A stretch of 64,000 bases of DNA from Cohnella rhizoplanae (GCF_948329515.1 NZ_CAOJCN010000001.1:248001-312000), one strand, 5' to 3'. Positions 36,871-47,589 are shown, numbered from the stretch's first letter. A program made the numbers and translations. Notes: generated by a model not told the origin, from the letters alone.

Positions 36871-36898
36871 TTGTTGGGGCGAAGAGAGGAGCTTGGCA

Positions 36899-38056
36899 AT
36901 GAAGACCTACTACTTTGATCATAGCGCTTCGACGCCTCCTTACGAATCGGTGATCCGAACGGTCGCTGAACTGATGGCGGAGCACTATGCCCATCCTTCC
37001 GCGCTTCACAGGGCCGGCACCGATGCCGGCAAGCTGGTCGAACGCGCCCGCGCGGCCGTGGCCGGACTGCTCGGCGCCGCTCCCGGCGAGGTCGTCTTCA
37101 CGTCCGGCGGCACGGAGAGCAACAACCTCGCGATCAAGGGCATACTGGGGCTGGCCGGGCGCAAGACCAGGCATATGATCACGACCGCGATCGAGCATTC
37201 GTCCGTGCACGGGACGGCCAGACAGCTGGAGAGCGAGGGCGTGCGCGTCACGTATCTGACGCCGGACGAGCAAGGGCGCGTCGCCCCGAGCGACGTCGCG
37301 GCGGCGATCGCCGATGACACCGCGCTCGTGAGCGTCATGCACGCGAACAACGAGACGGGCGCGCTGCAGCCGATAGAGGAAATCGGAGCGCTGCTGCGCG
37401 ATCGTCCGCGCGTCCGCTTCCACGTGGACGGCGTACAGGCGGTCGGCAAGATTCCATTCGATTGGGCGCGTTCCGGGGTGGACTTGTACAGCGCTTCGGC
37501 ACACAAGTTCAGAGGGCCAAGAGGCGCCGGATACCTGCTCGTGCGGGACGGTCTGAAGCTGCATCCGCTGCTTGCGGGCGGCGGCCAGGAGAGCGATACG
37601 CGCAGCGGCACGCACAACCTGCCGGGCATCGTGGGCATGGCGCAGGCGCTGCGGCTTGCCATCGAGTCGATGCCCGAACGCCGCAAGCGAATGTACGAGC
37701 TAAGACGACGGCTCCTCTCGCACGTGGAGCGGATACCCGAGCTCGTGTTGAACAGCCCGTCGGACGAGCGTCTCGCGTCCCCCCAGATCGTCAACCTGTC
37801 CTATCCGGGCATGCGGCCCGAGGTGCTGCTGCACATGCTCGAGGAACATGGCGTGCTCGTTTCCACGCAATCGGCCTGCTCGTCGAAGAGCCTGAAGCCG
37901 AGCCGCGTGCTGACGGCCATGGGACTGGGCGAGGCGAGAGCGACCGGCAGCATTCGGGTGAGTTTCGGGGACGAGCATGTCGCGGAAGATATCGATATTC
38001 TGGCGGAGCGGCTGCAATCTACCGTAGCGAAGCTGAAGCCGCTGGAGAGGAACTGA
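36899..38056 (+). CDS. cysteine desulfurase (NifS/IscS family, NifZ-like)
   Basis: A 385-aa PLP enzyme that moves sulfur from cysteine to an enzyme persulfide. The ATG at 36899 has AGAGAGGAG 7 nt upstream. PLP lysine K203 lies in SASAHKFRGP, and the persulfide Cys C327 in STQSACSSKS. Only 3 nt separate it from thiI, so this is the dedicated sulfur donor for tRNA 4-thiouridine, as the Bacillus nifZ-thiI pair. Confidence 0.93.
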   Translation: MKTYYFDHSASTPPYESVIRTVAELMAEHYAHPSALHRAGTDAGKLVERARAAVAGLLGAAPGEVVFTSGGTESNNLAIKGILGLAGRKTRHMITTAIEHSSVHGTARQLESEGVRVTYLTPDEQGRVAPSDVAAAIADDTALVSVMHANNETGALQPIEEIGALLRDRPRVRFHVDGVQAVGKIPFDWARSGVDLYSASAHKFRGPRGAGYLLVRDGLKLHPLLAGGGQESDTRSGTHNLPGIVGMAQALRLAIESMPERRKRMYELRRRLLSHVERIPELVLNSPSDERLASPQIVNLSYPGMRPEVLLHMLEEHGVLVSTQSACSSKSLKPSRVLTAMGLGEARATGSIRVSFGDEHVAEDIDILAERLQSTVAKLKPLERN

Positions 38057-38059
38057 CCG

Positions 38060-39286
38060 ATGAATTTTGATTATTTGCTCGTCCGCCTGGGCGAGCTGAC
38101 GCTCAAGGGCCGCAACCGCGGCAAGTTCGAATCGCTCATGCTGGGCAAGATCAAGCAGGCGCTCACTGCCTATCCGGAGCTGCAGTACGAGTGCTCCTAC
38201 GGCCGCGTCTACATCAAGCTGAACGGCGCGGACGGGGAGCGCGCGCTGGCGAGACTGACGGACGTGTTCGGCATTTGGACGATCAGTCCCGTGCTGAAGG
38301 TTAAGCACGATCTGGAGGAGATCCGCCATGCGGCGCTCGCCGTCTTGCACGCGCATCTGCCGGTTCCTTCGACGTTCAAAATGAGCGTGAAGCGGGCATG
38401 GAAGGATTTTCCCCACGATTCGATGGAGATGAACCGTCTGGTCGGCGCCCATGTGCTGCGCAACACGCCGGCGCTGCGGGTCGACGTGCGCGAGCCCGAC
38501 GTGGAGCTGCGGCTGGACATTCAGCAGCAGGGCGTCTTCGTCTATTGCACGGTCGTGCCCGGCGCCGGCGGTTTCCCGCTCGGCATGAACGGCAAGGCGA
38601 TGCTCATGCTGTCCGGCGGCATCGATAGCCCCGTGGCCGGCTGGACGGCGATGCGCAAGGGGCTCGAGATCGAGGCCGTGCATTTCCACAGCTATCCGTT
38701 CACGAGCCAGCAGGCGACCGACAAGGTCGTAGCGCTCGCCCAGCGGCTGGCTTATTACGGCGGGAGGATCAAGCTGCATCTGGTGCCGTTTACAGAGCTG
38801 CAGACCTTGCTGGCCCAGCAGAAGCAGGATCACCTGATCATCACGCTGATGCGCCGCTCGATGCTGCGGATCGCGGAGCGCCTGGCGGAGCGCTCGGGCG
38901 CGCTGGCCATCGTGACCGGCGACAGTCTCGGCCAGGTGGCGAGCCAGACGCTGGGCAGCATGAACGTGATCGGACGCGCGGCCGAGCTGCCGCTGCTCCG
39001 ACCGCTGGTCATGATGGACAAGTTGGAGATTATCCGCATTTCCGAGCGGATCGGGACCTACGAGACGTCTATCTTGCCATTCGAGGATTGCTGTACGCTG
39101 TTCGTGCCGAAGTCGCCCGCCACGAATCCGAATCTGCGCGTCGTCGAAGGCATCGAGAACGCGCTCGGCGAGCAGTTGGAACGATTGGTGGGAGAAGCGG
39201 TCGCCGGCACGGAGACCCTCGTCATGACGCCGGAAGGCCAAGAAGAACGGAAGCTGGCGGCATCCGCCGAGGATCGCTGGTTTTAA
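38060..39286 (+). CDS. thiI: tRNA 4-thiouridine sulfurtransferase ThiI
   Basis: A 408-aa protein that inserts sulfur at U8 of tRNA. It has an N-terminal ferredoxin-like region, a THUMP domain (about 60-165) and the PP-loop MLMLSGGIDSPVAGW (about 181-195). The C-terminal rhodanese domain of the Escherichia coli protein is absent, as is normal for Bacillales. It receives sulfur from the neighbouring desulfurase. Confidence 0.95.
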   Translation: MNFDYLLVRLGELTLKGRNRGKFESLMLGKIKQALTAYPELQYECSYGRVYIKLNGADGERALARLTDVFGIWTISPVLKVKHDLEEIRHAALAVLHAHLPVPSTFKMSVKRAWKDFPHDSMEMNRLVGAHVLRNTPALRVDVREPDVELRLDIQQQGVFVYCTVVPGAGGFPLGMNGKAMLMLSGGIDSPVAGWTAMRKGLEIEAVHFHSYPFTSQQATDKVVALAQRLAYYGGRIKLHLVPFTELQTLLAQQKQDHLIITLMRRSMLRIAERLAERSGALAIVTGDSLGQVASQTLGSMNVIGRAAELPLLRPLVMMDKLEIIRISERIGTYETSILPFEDCCTLFVPKSPATNPNLRVVEGIENALGEQLERLVGEAVAGTETLVMTPEGQEERKLAASAEDRWF

Positions 39287-39344
39287 ATCGCGCGAGGCGC
39301 ATACAGCATGATCTGAGGCGATAGGCTTATCGACCCATACCAAC

Positions 39345-39385
39345 GCAAAAAACAGGCCGCAACCCTTCGAGGTTGCGGCCTGTTT
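39345..39385. terminator. bidirectional terminator between thiI and the minus-strand terC gene
   Basis: A 15-bp perfect stem (39350-39364 with 39371-39385) with loop CTTCGA. The minus strand ends in six T, the plus strand in TGTTTGC. Confidence 0.88.
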
Positions 39386-39405
39386 GCTAGCTGTGCGGGA
39401 GAACG

Positions 39406-40128
39406 TCAAGGCGTATTCGGCGTTTTGAGCGCGCGGGATCGGTTCTTGCGGTTTTTGACGGCGTTGCTCCAGATCCCGAGGACGAGGACGAGGACGACGA
39501 CGACCGCGATGAACGCCCAGTTGGTCGCGTCGTTGTCGAACAGTTCTTCGAACTTTTTCTCGTGCGTGATCATCTTGGCCGCGGTGTAGGCGAGGACGCC
39601 GGAGCCGATATAGATGATCCACGGGAAGCGCCGGATCAGATTGACGAACAGGGTGCTGCCCCATACGACGATCGGAATGCTGATGAGCAGTCCCAGGATG
39701 ACGAGCAGCGTGCTATGGTCCGAGGAGCTGCTGCCGGAAGCGGCGCCGGCGATGGCGATGACGTTGTCGAGGCCCATGGCGGCGTCGGCGATTACGATCG
39801 TGCGCACGGCGCTCCAGAGGCTGCTGCCGGCTTCGACATGCTCGTGCGATTCTTCCTGAATGAGCAATTTGTAAGCGATCCAGATGAGCACGACGCCGCC
39901 GACGGCGAGCAGGAACGGAATTTTAAGCAAATATACGATCAGCAGCGTCGCGATCACCCGAATGATGACGGCGCCGGCCGTTCCCCACAATATCGCTTTT
40001 TTCTGGCTGGACTTCGGCAGGTTCCGCGCGGCCAGGCCGATGACGATCGCATTATCGCCGGCGAGCATGAGGTCGATCAGGACGATCGTGAGCAAAGCGG
40101 TGAAAAATTCGGCATTCAAAAAATCCAT
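39406..40128 (-). CDS. TerC-family membrane protein, copy A
   Basis: A 240-aa protein with seven membrane helices. The TerC signature Asp-containing motifs are DLMLAGDNAIVIG (about 19-31) and ADAAMGLDNVIAIAG (about 114-128). Recent work on Bacillus members (YceF, YkoY) links the family to manganese export and exoenzyme metalation; this one is closer in form to YjbE. GGAGGG lies 6 nt before the ATG. It is divergent to a second TerC gene, and I see no yybP-ykoY manganese riboswitch between them. Confidence 0.88.
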   Translation of the reverse strand: MDFLNAEFFTALLTIVLIDLMLAGDNAIVIGLAARNLPKSSQKKAILWGTAGAVIIRVIATLLIVYLLKIPFLLAVGGVVLIWIAYKLLIQEESHEHVEAGSSLWSAVRTIVIADAAMGLDNVIAIAGAASGSSSSDHSTLLVILGLLISIPIVVWGSTLFVNLIRRFPWIIYIGSGVLAYTAAKMITHEKKFEELFDNDATNWAFIAVVVVLVLVLGIWSNAVKNRKNRSRALKTPNTP

Positions 40129-40260
40129 TTCCGACCCTCCAACATTGAATTGATAAACGTTTATACGGCCCGCGGACGAGAAGGATTCAAAAAAATGCTG
40201 CGCACGCCTCCTTCATATTCAGACCGGCCTGTACATATAACAGGGAAGGGGGTGCGCGTC

Positions 40261-40935
40261 ATGGAATTATGGGGTCACTTGGTCGTATTTGCGCAAATCG
40301 TGCTTATCAATCTGCTGCTCAGCGGAGACAACGCCGTCGTCATCGCGATGGCGGGCCGCAGGCTTCCGCCCGCGCAGCGACGGCGCGCGGTGTGGTGGGG
40401 GGCGGCGGCGGCGGTGCTGCTCAGATGCGCGCTGACCGTGCTGGCGGCCTTGCTGCTGGACATTCCCTACCTTCAGACTGCCGGCGCGTTGCTTCTGTTG
40501 GTCATCGCGTTCAAGCTTCTTACCGACCACAAGGAGGAGACGAGCTCCGGCGCCGGCGCGTCGACGCTCGCGGGCGCGGTATGGACGATCGTGACAGCCG
40601 ACTTTATCATGAGTCTGGACAACGTTCTGGCCGTGGCGGCGGTAGCCGGAGAGGATACGGCGCTGCTTCTGATCGGCATCGCGATGAGCATACCTATTAT
40701 TATTTGGGGGAGCTCTTTTATTATGCATCTGCTCGACCGGTACCCGATGCTCTTGTACGTCGGCGGCGCGCTGCTGGGGTATGCGGCCTGCGAGATGGCG
40801 TTGAAGGACCGGGGGCTCGCGCCGCTGCTAGCGAACGTCGGCGAGAACGGGATTCGTGCGCTGCCTTTTGCGACGGTGGCCGTCCTCTTGATCGCAGCGC
40901 TCTGGATGAAGCGGAGAGCCCGGGCGACAGCGTGA
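40261..40935 (+). CDS. TerC-family membrane protein, copy B
   Basis: A 224-aa paralog of the divergent neighbour with the same seven-helix plan. The signature motifs are LINLLLSGDNAVVIAMAG and TADFIMSLDNVLAVAAVAG. The ATG at 40261 follows GGGAAGGGGG. Upstream in-frame codons exist, but the noncoding part contains the shared divergent promoter region. Metal (Mn) export is the family expectation and not shown here. Confidence 0.88.
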   Translation: MELWGHLVVFAQIVLINLLLSGDNAVVIAMAGRRLPPAQRRRAVWWGAAAAVLLRCALTVLAALLLDIPYLQTAGALLLLVIAFKLLTDHKEETSSGAGASTLAGAVWTIVTADFIMSLDNVLAVAAVAGEDTALLLIGIAMSIPIIIWGSSFIMHLLDRYPMLLYVGGALLGYAACEMALKDRGLAPLLANVGENGIRALPFATVAVLLIAALWMKRRARATA

Positions 40936-41061
40936 CAGGTTGTGGCTTTTTCATGTCTTTTCAATGCGGCGAACTGGTTTTTTACCCCAACTTCCATTAA
41001 ACTGTTAGATAAATGAAACGAATATCGTACGAACGCAATAGACAAGCGAAGTGGGGGAGCC

Positions 41062-41559
41062 GTGTTGAACAAGCAATCCGCCGCGGTCGGAATTTGGATT
41101 CTGGCTGCGGGGTTGATCATTTTGCTCGGCAAGTTGGGCGTTTTTTCGTTTATCGGGGCCGTGTTTTGGCCGATACTCATTCTAATCGTCGGCATTTTGC
41201 TTCACGTGCTGTACTTCGGGGGGATCCTGCCCGCCGTCACGCTCGTGCCCGCGGCCATCCTGACCGGATCCTCGCTGCTCCTGATGGTGGGCAACTGGTT
41301 CGGGTGGGGTTCGATGCGGTATATCTGGCCGCTGTTCCTGCTCTCCGTCGCAATCGGACTGTACGAGTACGCGGTGTTCGGCATCTCCAAGGACCGCGGC
41401 GTGAAGAATGCGGCGATGGGGATCGGCGCGCTCTCGCTCCTGCTTTTCGCCATCATGCTGCTGTGGACTTGGGGGATCTACCTGCTCGCGATCGTCCTGA
41501 TCGGGTTCGGCATCTGGCTTGTGCTCAATCGTCGGGGACCCCGCAGACGGCGCCGTTGA
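41062..41559 (+). CDS. small multi-pass membrane protein (LiaI/LiaF TM-like)
   Basis: A 165-aa protein with six or so hydrophobic segments and a basic C-terminal tail RRGPRRRRR. The start is GTG 41062 or TTG 41065, behind GTGGGGGAG. The repeated pattern of short helices with WPxxL (FWPILILIVGILL, IWPLFLLSVAIGL) is that of the LiaI/LiaF-like transmembrane region found in cell-envelope stress proteins. No soluble domain is attached. Function is unknown. Confidence 0.65.
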   Translation: MLNKQSAAVGIWILAAGLIILLGKLGVFSFIGAVFWPILILIVGILLHVLYFGGILPAVTLVPAAILTGSSLLLMVGNWFGWGSMRYIWPLFLLSVAIGLYEYAVFGISKDRGVKNAAMGIGALSLLLFAIMLLWTWGIYLLAIVLIGFGIWLVLNRRGPRRRRR

Positions 41560-41589
41560 CCGAAGCTATCGAGACGTGTCGATTGAGGG

Positions 41590-41618
41590 TTGGCAATCGG
41601 ACGTCGTTAGCGTATAAT
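41590..41618 (+). promoter_or_regulatory. SigmaA promoter of typA
   Basis: TTGGCA (41590-41595), a 17-bp spacer and TATAAT (41613-41618) are near consensus. Transcription from about 41625 gives a leader of about 130 nt before typA. Confidence 0.8.
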
Positions 41619-41754
41619 TGAAGGGATGTAGACAACGTCGGCCTCGCGTCGGCGTTTTGTGTTGGCTATGGCAAATTAGGGACGCCGGGTCCGCTTCGCG
41701 AAGCGTGTCCGTCGATCGTAATGAATAAAGATATATAAAACAAGGAGTGGAACC

Positions 41755-43596
<1,842 letters not shown>

Positions 43597-43622
43597 TCCG
43601 GCCGTAACGAGGAGGGGCGCAA

Positions 43623-43928
43623 GTGCAGACGTGGTTTCATGATCACCCCGTCGTATCCTACCTGCTGATCCTGGCGTTCACGATTTATATCTTTAACGCC
43701 GTCTTCAGAATGGGCCGACTGCCCATTCTGAAGGAGATCATCGTGCATATCATCATGGCGATCGGATGCCTCGTGCTCCTCTTGCTCCAGCTCGACAAGC
43801 TGCCGATCATTCAGTGCATGTCGGTCGCCGTCATCATGATGCTGATGCTGCGCGGACGCCAGACGTACGACAAATGGCAAGCGAAGCGAGGCGGCGCGGA
43901 TGCGTCCGTCAAGCGGACGGATACGTAA
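43623..43928 (+). CDS. ylaH: YlaH-like membrane protein
   Basis: A 101-aa protein with a GTG start behind GAGGAGGGGC. Two to three membrane segments span residues about 10-30, 38-60 and 62-78, followed by a charged tail (RGRQTYDKWQAKRGG). Identified as YlaH by position directly after typA and by its size and topology. Function is unknown. A terminator follows. Confidence 0.8.
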   Translation: MQTWFHDHPVVSYLLILAFTIYIFNAVFRMGRLPILKEIIVHIIMAIGCLVLLLLQLDKLPIIQCMSVAVIMMLMLRGRQTYDKWQAKRGGADASVKRTDT

Positions 43929-43944
43929 AACCGAATGTTGCTCC

Positions 43945-43990
43945 GGCGAACCCCGGGTGAGCCTGCCGCTCTCCGGGATTCGCCTTTTTA
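43945..43990 (+). terminator. terminator after ylaH
   Basis: GGCGAA-C-CCCGG (43945-43956) pairs with CCGGG-A-TTCGCC (43973-43984), followed by TTTTT. Confidence 0.85.
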
Positions 43991-44010
43991 TTAACAGATG
44001 AGGTGAAACG

Positions 44011-45102
44011 ATGAGTTCCAACACCCCGCTGCCGCCGCGCCGAAGTACCGGCGCCGCGAAGGCAGCAGCCGTCAGGACTAATCCTCCCAAAAAGAAAAAG
44101 CGCGTCTGGCTTCGCTTGTTGACGACGCTGATCCTGATCGTGATCGTCGGCCTTGGCGCGTACGCGTACTCGCTGTGGAGACAGGTCAACGGCGCGCTGG
44201 ACGACGCGTCCTCTGGCGCCGCGACCCAGACGGTGCCTTCCGGAGAGAAGGCGCAGAACAAGCCGATCGCGCTCCTGCTGCTCGGGATGGACTACCGGCC
44301 CAAGATCGGCACCATGAACACGGACGTCGTCATGGTTGCCGCCTTCAACCCCAAGTCGAACACGGCGACGGTCGTCACGATACCGCGAGATTCCGACCTT
44401 CAGCTCGAGGGCTACTCGACGCAGAAGATTAACGCTTTTTACGCCAGATTCCATGGCAAGAGCGAAGCCAAGGGCGACGCGGCGGACGCATACGCGCGCG
44501 ACGAGATGAAGGAGATGCTCGGCAAGTTTTTCGACATCGATATCCATTATGCGTCCGTGCTGAAGTTCCAGGGATTCGTCGACATCGTCGACAAGCTGGG
44601 CGGCGTAAAGGTCAACGTGGACAAGGACATGCGCTATGTCGACAACGCGGACGGCACGAATATCGACCTGGAGGCGGGCGAACAGACGCTTCGGGGCGAG
44701 GACGCGCTGGGCTTCGTACGCTACCGCAAGTCCAACCGCGGCACCGCCGCCTCGAGCGACTTCGAGCGCAACGAGCGGCAGAGCCAGGTGTTGGGCGCCA
44801 TCGTCGACAAGATGAAGTCGTTCGGCGGCCTCACGAAGCTCGGCGGCGTCATCGACGTCGCCGGCAAAAATCTGGTGACGGATATTCCAAAAGCGCAGAT
44901 CACGAACATGCTAAAAACATATTATGATATCAACCGCGAGGATATCCGCTTCTTACCGCTGACGGGCGTCTGGAAAAGTCCGTACGTGTATCTGGACGAC
45001 GAATCCGTGGCGGAGGCCAAGGCGGCGCTCGCGGAAGAGATGTCTCCGGAAGGCCGTTCCAAGGGCGCTGCCGCGACCGATACGGCCGAAGGCGCCAAAT
45101 AA
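44011..45102 (+). CDS. LytR-CpsA-Psr (LCP) family wall-polymer ligase
   Basis: A 363-aa protein. A Pro-, Lys- and Arg-rich cytoplasmic N-terminus and one membrane helix (about 31-52) precede the extracellular LCP domain (about 85-260). LCP motifs are LLLLGMDYRPKIGTMNTDVV, VTIPRDSDL, KINAFYAR and FVRYRKSNRGTAASSDFERN. These enzymes attach teichoic acid or other glycopolymers to peptidoglycan (TagTUV-like). An Ala-rich acidic tail ends the protein. Confidence 0.92.
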   Translation: MSSNTPLPPRRSTGAAKAAAVRTNPPKKKKRVWLRLLTTLILIVIVGLGAYAYSLWRQVNGALDDASSGAATQTVPSGEKAQNKPIALLLLGMDYRPKIGTMNTDVVMVAAFNPKSNTATVVTIPRDSDLQLEGYSTQKINAFYARFHGKSEAKGDAADAYARDEMKEMLGKFFDIDIHYASVLKFQGFVDIVDKLGGVKVNVDKDMRYVDNADGTNIDLEAGEQTLRGEDALGFVRYRKSNRGTAASSDFERNERQSQVLGAIVDKMKSFGGLTKLGGVIDVAGKNLVTDIPKAQITNMLKTYYDINREDIRFLPLTGVWKSPYVYLDDESVAEAKAALAEEMSPEGRSKGAAATDTAEGAK

Positions 45103-45425
45103 CGGAAGCCGCCGGCCTTATGGTTGGATCGGGCGGGCATCGCATGGCCTGTTCCAACCGGATATGCTATACTGGGGTCAACGTACCCCAATGCAAGAGC
45201 GTCGTCGTCAGCGGTATCACGGTGCCAAGGGAGTGTTGCGGATGGCAAGCGGACCTGTCGCAAGTCCAGGCTTCGTCGAGCGTGCTCGGCTGTCTTCTTC
45301 GGACGGCGGCGGGCCTGTCCCGGTCCGTGACCGCGCCTCGCGAAGCGCGGCATGCCTGCTTGCTTCCGGCGCCTTTGCGCCCGTAACCGTTCCTATACGC
45401 TTAACGGACAAGAACCCAGTGAAGG
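45103..45425 (+). other. intergenic stretch with promoter-like and hairpin elements, no convincing gene
   Basis: After the LCP gene there is a 7-bp hairpin without T-tail (45122-45128 with 45153-45159), an extended -10 box TGCTATACT (45165-45173), a small stem GGGGT/ACCCC (45174-45189), an AAGGGAGTG site with ATG at 45242, and a strong terminator at 45410. The 93-aa frame from 45242 runs through that terminator and into the opposite ylaJ gene, with Arg- and Ala-rich shadow-like composition, so I do not call it a gene. A short RNA of about 250 nt is possible. Confidence 0.45.
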
Positions 45426-45438
45426 TCACTGGGTTCTT
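45410..45438. terminator. terminator shared by the 45.2-kb stretch and ylaJ
   Basis: A 13-bp perfect stem (45410-45422 with 45426-45438) with loop AGG. The ylaJ stop codon lies inside it. Short T-rich tails are found on both sides. Confidence 0.8.
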
Positions 45439-46046
45439 TGCGTATTCGCGGCCGTATTCGGCGAGGGGGCGGGGGCCTGCCTCGCCGCAGGACCTCCGCC
45501 GTCCGGCAACGCCGGAGGGATGATGCTGCGAGGCACTTGGGGTACGAGGCGACCGACGATATCGGCCAGTTCCTCGGTGAAGCCGGCGAGAGGGCGTCCG
45601 CGCTTGACGTCGGCGCGGATCTCGCGAACCCGCTCGGCCATGTCGATGTCCGCCGTCACGAGCGCATCTATGCCCAGCGGATCTTGGCGGAATGCTTCGG
45701 CGACCGCGTACTTGGTCGTCCCGACCCGCGATCGATCCATCGCGGGGTCGACGTCGATGCCGACGACGGCATACTTGCCGAAGATGACGCAGTTGGCATG
45801 CCGAACGCCCTGGACGCCCTCCGCGAGCTGCTCGAGGTGGGCCGCCGCTGCCTTGGCATTGGGACGTACCGCGACGGCCCCGTCCTGCGCGGACACGTCG
45901 TTCCCCGGCGCGCCGCGCGCCTGCAGCCTGTCGCCGCCACGTTCGTCCGGACCGGCGTTCCGATTGCCGCAGCCAGGCGCCAGGAGCAGCACGGCCGCGA
46001 TCAACAGGATCCATCCGGTACGTTCTGCAGACGTACGATCGTTCAT
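45426..46046 (-). CDS. YhcN/YlaJ-family sporulation lipoprotein
   Basis: A 206-aa lipoprotein with signal peptide and lipobox LLAPGC (Cys about residue 26). The conserved core (VRHANCVIFGKYAVVGIDVD, then KYAVAEAFRQDPLGIDALV) is typical of YhcN/YlaJ spore-coat or cortex lipoproteins. A Pro-, Ala-rich tail ends the protein. The position next to the ylaK-type phoH gene supports YlaJ. It is transcribed toward the LCP gene. Confidence 0.85.
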   Translation of the reverse strand: MNDRTSAERTGWILLIAAVLLLAPGCGNRNAGPDERGGDRLQARGAPGNDVSAQDGAVAVRPNAKAAAAHLEQLAEGVQGVRHANCVIFGKYAVVGIDVDPAMDRSRVGTTKYAVAEAFRQDPLGIDALVTADIDMAERVREIRADVKRGRPLAGFTEELADIVGRLVPQVPRSIIPPALPDGGGPAARQAPAPSPNTAANTQRTQ

Positions 46047-46202
46047 GTGAGGATCACCGTCCTATTGGGTATCGATCTGTTAGGGGGGGATGCCCGAAGC
46101 CGCACAAGGGCTTCAAGCAAGCTCCATCGAGCACTATTATTTCCTGACCTATGCGCCGGTATGTAATCTCGACTCAATCCGTCTCAACCGGGAGGAACCG
46201 CC

Positions 46203-47537
46203 GTGAAAAAAATTTACGTGCTCGATACGAACGTGCTGCTCCACGATCCGCTCGCCTTATACGCCTTCGGCGCGAATGAGGTCGTCATTCCCTCCGTCGT
46301 GCTCGAGGAGATCGACTCCAAAAAAAGGCTGGCGGACGAGATCGGGCGCAATGCCCGGTTCGTATCCAGGGAACTCGACCGCATGCGGGAGGTCGGGCAT
46401 CTGCATAACGGGATCGCGCTGGACAACGGCGGCGTGCTGAAGGTGGAAATGAACCATCGCCGCTTCGTACGGGTGCAGGAACTTTTCGGCGAGATGACCA
46501 ACGATAACCGCATCCTGGCGGTCGCGCTCAATTACCATCTGGAGGAACAGGAGCACCCGGAATCCGCGCGGCCCGTCATCCTGGTCAGCAAGGACGTGCT
46601 GGTACGCGTTAAAGCCGATGTTCTGGGCGTTACGGCCGAGGATTATTTGTCGGATCGGATCGCGGAGGGAACCGATCACTACACGGGCCAGGTCACGCTG
46701 CACGTCCACCCGGCGCAGATCGACGAATTTTATACGTACCGCTTCCTCAGCATCAATCAGATGGGGCTCAAACAGAGACTCCATCCGAATGAATTCGTCA
46801 TCCTGCGCGATGAGCTCGGCACGTCGAAGTCGGCGCTGCTAAAGGTGAGCCAGGACGGGGCGAGACTCGAGCCGCTTCACCTCTCCAATGAGCCCGTATG
46901 GGGCATCACGGCGCGCAACGCACAGCAGCGGATGGCGCTCGAGCTGCTGCTGAACGACGATATCCCTCTAGTCACGCTGACGGGCAGGGCGGGCACCGGC
47001 AAGACGTTAATCACGCTGGCGGCGGGACTCATGAAGGTCGAAGACGAGCACAAATACAAGAAGCTGCTGATCGCGCGCCCTGTCGTGCCCATGGGCAAGG
47101 ACATCGGCTATCTGCCGGGCGAGAAAGAAGAGAAGCTGCGGCCTTGGATGCAGCCGATCTACGATAATCTGGAGTTTCTGTTCGATACGAAAAAATCGGG
47201 GGACCTGGACAAAATCCTGATGGGACTCGGCAGCATTCAGGTCGAGGCGCTCACATACATCCGCGGACGCTCGATCCCGGGGCAGCTCATCATCATCGAC
47301 GAAGCGCAAAACCTGAGCAAGCATGAGGTCAAGACGATCGTATCGCGCGTCGGCGAGCACAGCAAGATCGTGCTGCTGGGCGATCCCGAGCAGATCGACC
47401 ACCCGTATCTGGATGCGCAGAGCAACGGTCTCACGTATCTTGTAGAGAGCTTCAAGGCGGAGGGGATCAGCGGGCACGTGACGCTCGAGAAGGGCGAACG
47501 CTCGAAGCTCGCCCAGCTGGCTGCAGAGAAGCTGTAA
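46203..47537 (+). CDS. ylaK: PhoH-family ATPase with PIN domain (YlaK type)
   Basis: A 444-aa two-domain protein with a GTG start behind GGGAGGAACC. The N-terminal PIN nuclease-like domain begins YVLDTNVLLHDP, with acidic residues continuing to about 140. The C-terminal PhoH ATPase has Walker A GRAGTGKT and Walker B LIIIDEAQNLS. Such PhoH2 proteins are RNA helicase-ribonucleases. It is divergent from the ylaJ gene, with 156 nt between. Confidence 0.93.
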   Translation: MKKIYVLDTNVLLHDPLALYAFGANEVVIPSVVLEEIDSKKRLADEIGRNARFVSRELDRMREVGHLHNGIALDNGGVLKVEMNHRRFVRVQELFGEMTNDNRILAVALNYHLEEQEHPESARPVILVSKDVLVRVKADVLGVTAEDYLSDRIAEGTDHYTGQVTLHVHPAQIDEFYTYRFLSINQMGLKQRLHPNEFVILRDELGTSKSALLKVSQDGARLEPLHLSNEPVWGITARNAQQRMALELLLNDDIPLVTLTGRAGTGKTLITLAAGLMKVEDEHKYKKLLIARPVVPMGKDIGYLPGEKEEKLRPWMQPIYDNLEFLFDTKKSGDLDKILMGLGSIQVEALTYIRGRSIPGQLIIIDEAQNLSKHEVKTIVSRVGEHSKIVLLGDPEQIDHPYLDAQSNGLTYLVESFKAEGISGHVTLEKGERSKLAQLAAEKL

Positions 47538-47550
47538 ATCATCTTCGCGC

Positions 47551-47589
47551 GCATAGGGCCGGACGAGCAAGAAGCGTCCGGCCCTATGC
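47551..47589 (+). terminator. 15-bp perfect hairpin after ylaK, no U-tract
   Basis: The arms 47551-47565 and 47575-47589 are exact reverse complements around a 9-nt loop. ATGTCCGCG follows, without a T run. Confidence 0.6.

Noticed and set aside
37700..39664. A 654-codon minus-strand frame opposite the desulfurase and thiI
   Set aside because: Fully antisense to two certain genes, with low-complexity composition; no ribosome site or promoter.
40129..40260. Search for a yybP-ykoY manganese riboswitch between the TerC genes
   Set aside because: No matching conserved motifs in the 132-nt gap, and the gap is short for that element plus two promoters.
45242..45523. A 93-codon plus-strand frame with AAGGGAGTG before its ATG
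   Set aside because: It runs through a strong terminator and into the opposite ylaJ gene, with no recognisable domain; noted as part of a possible RNA only.
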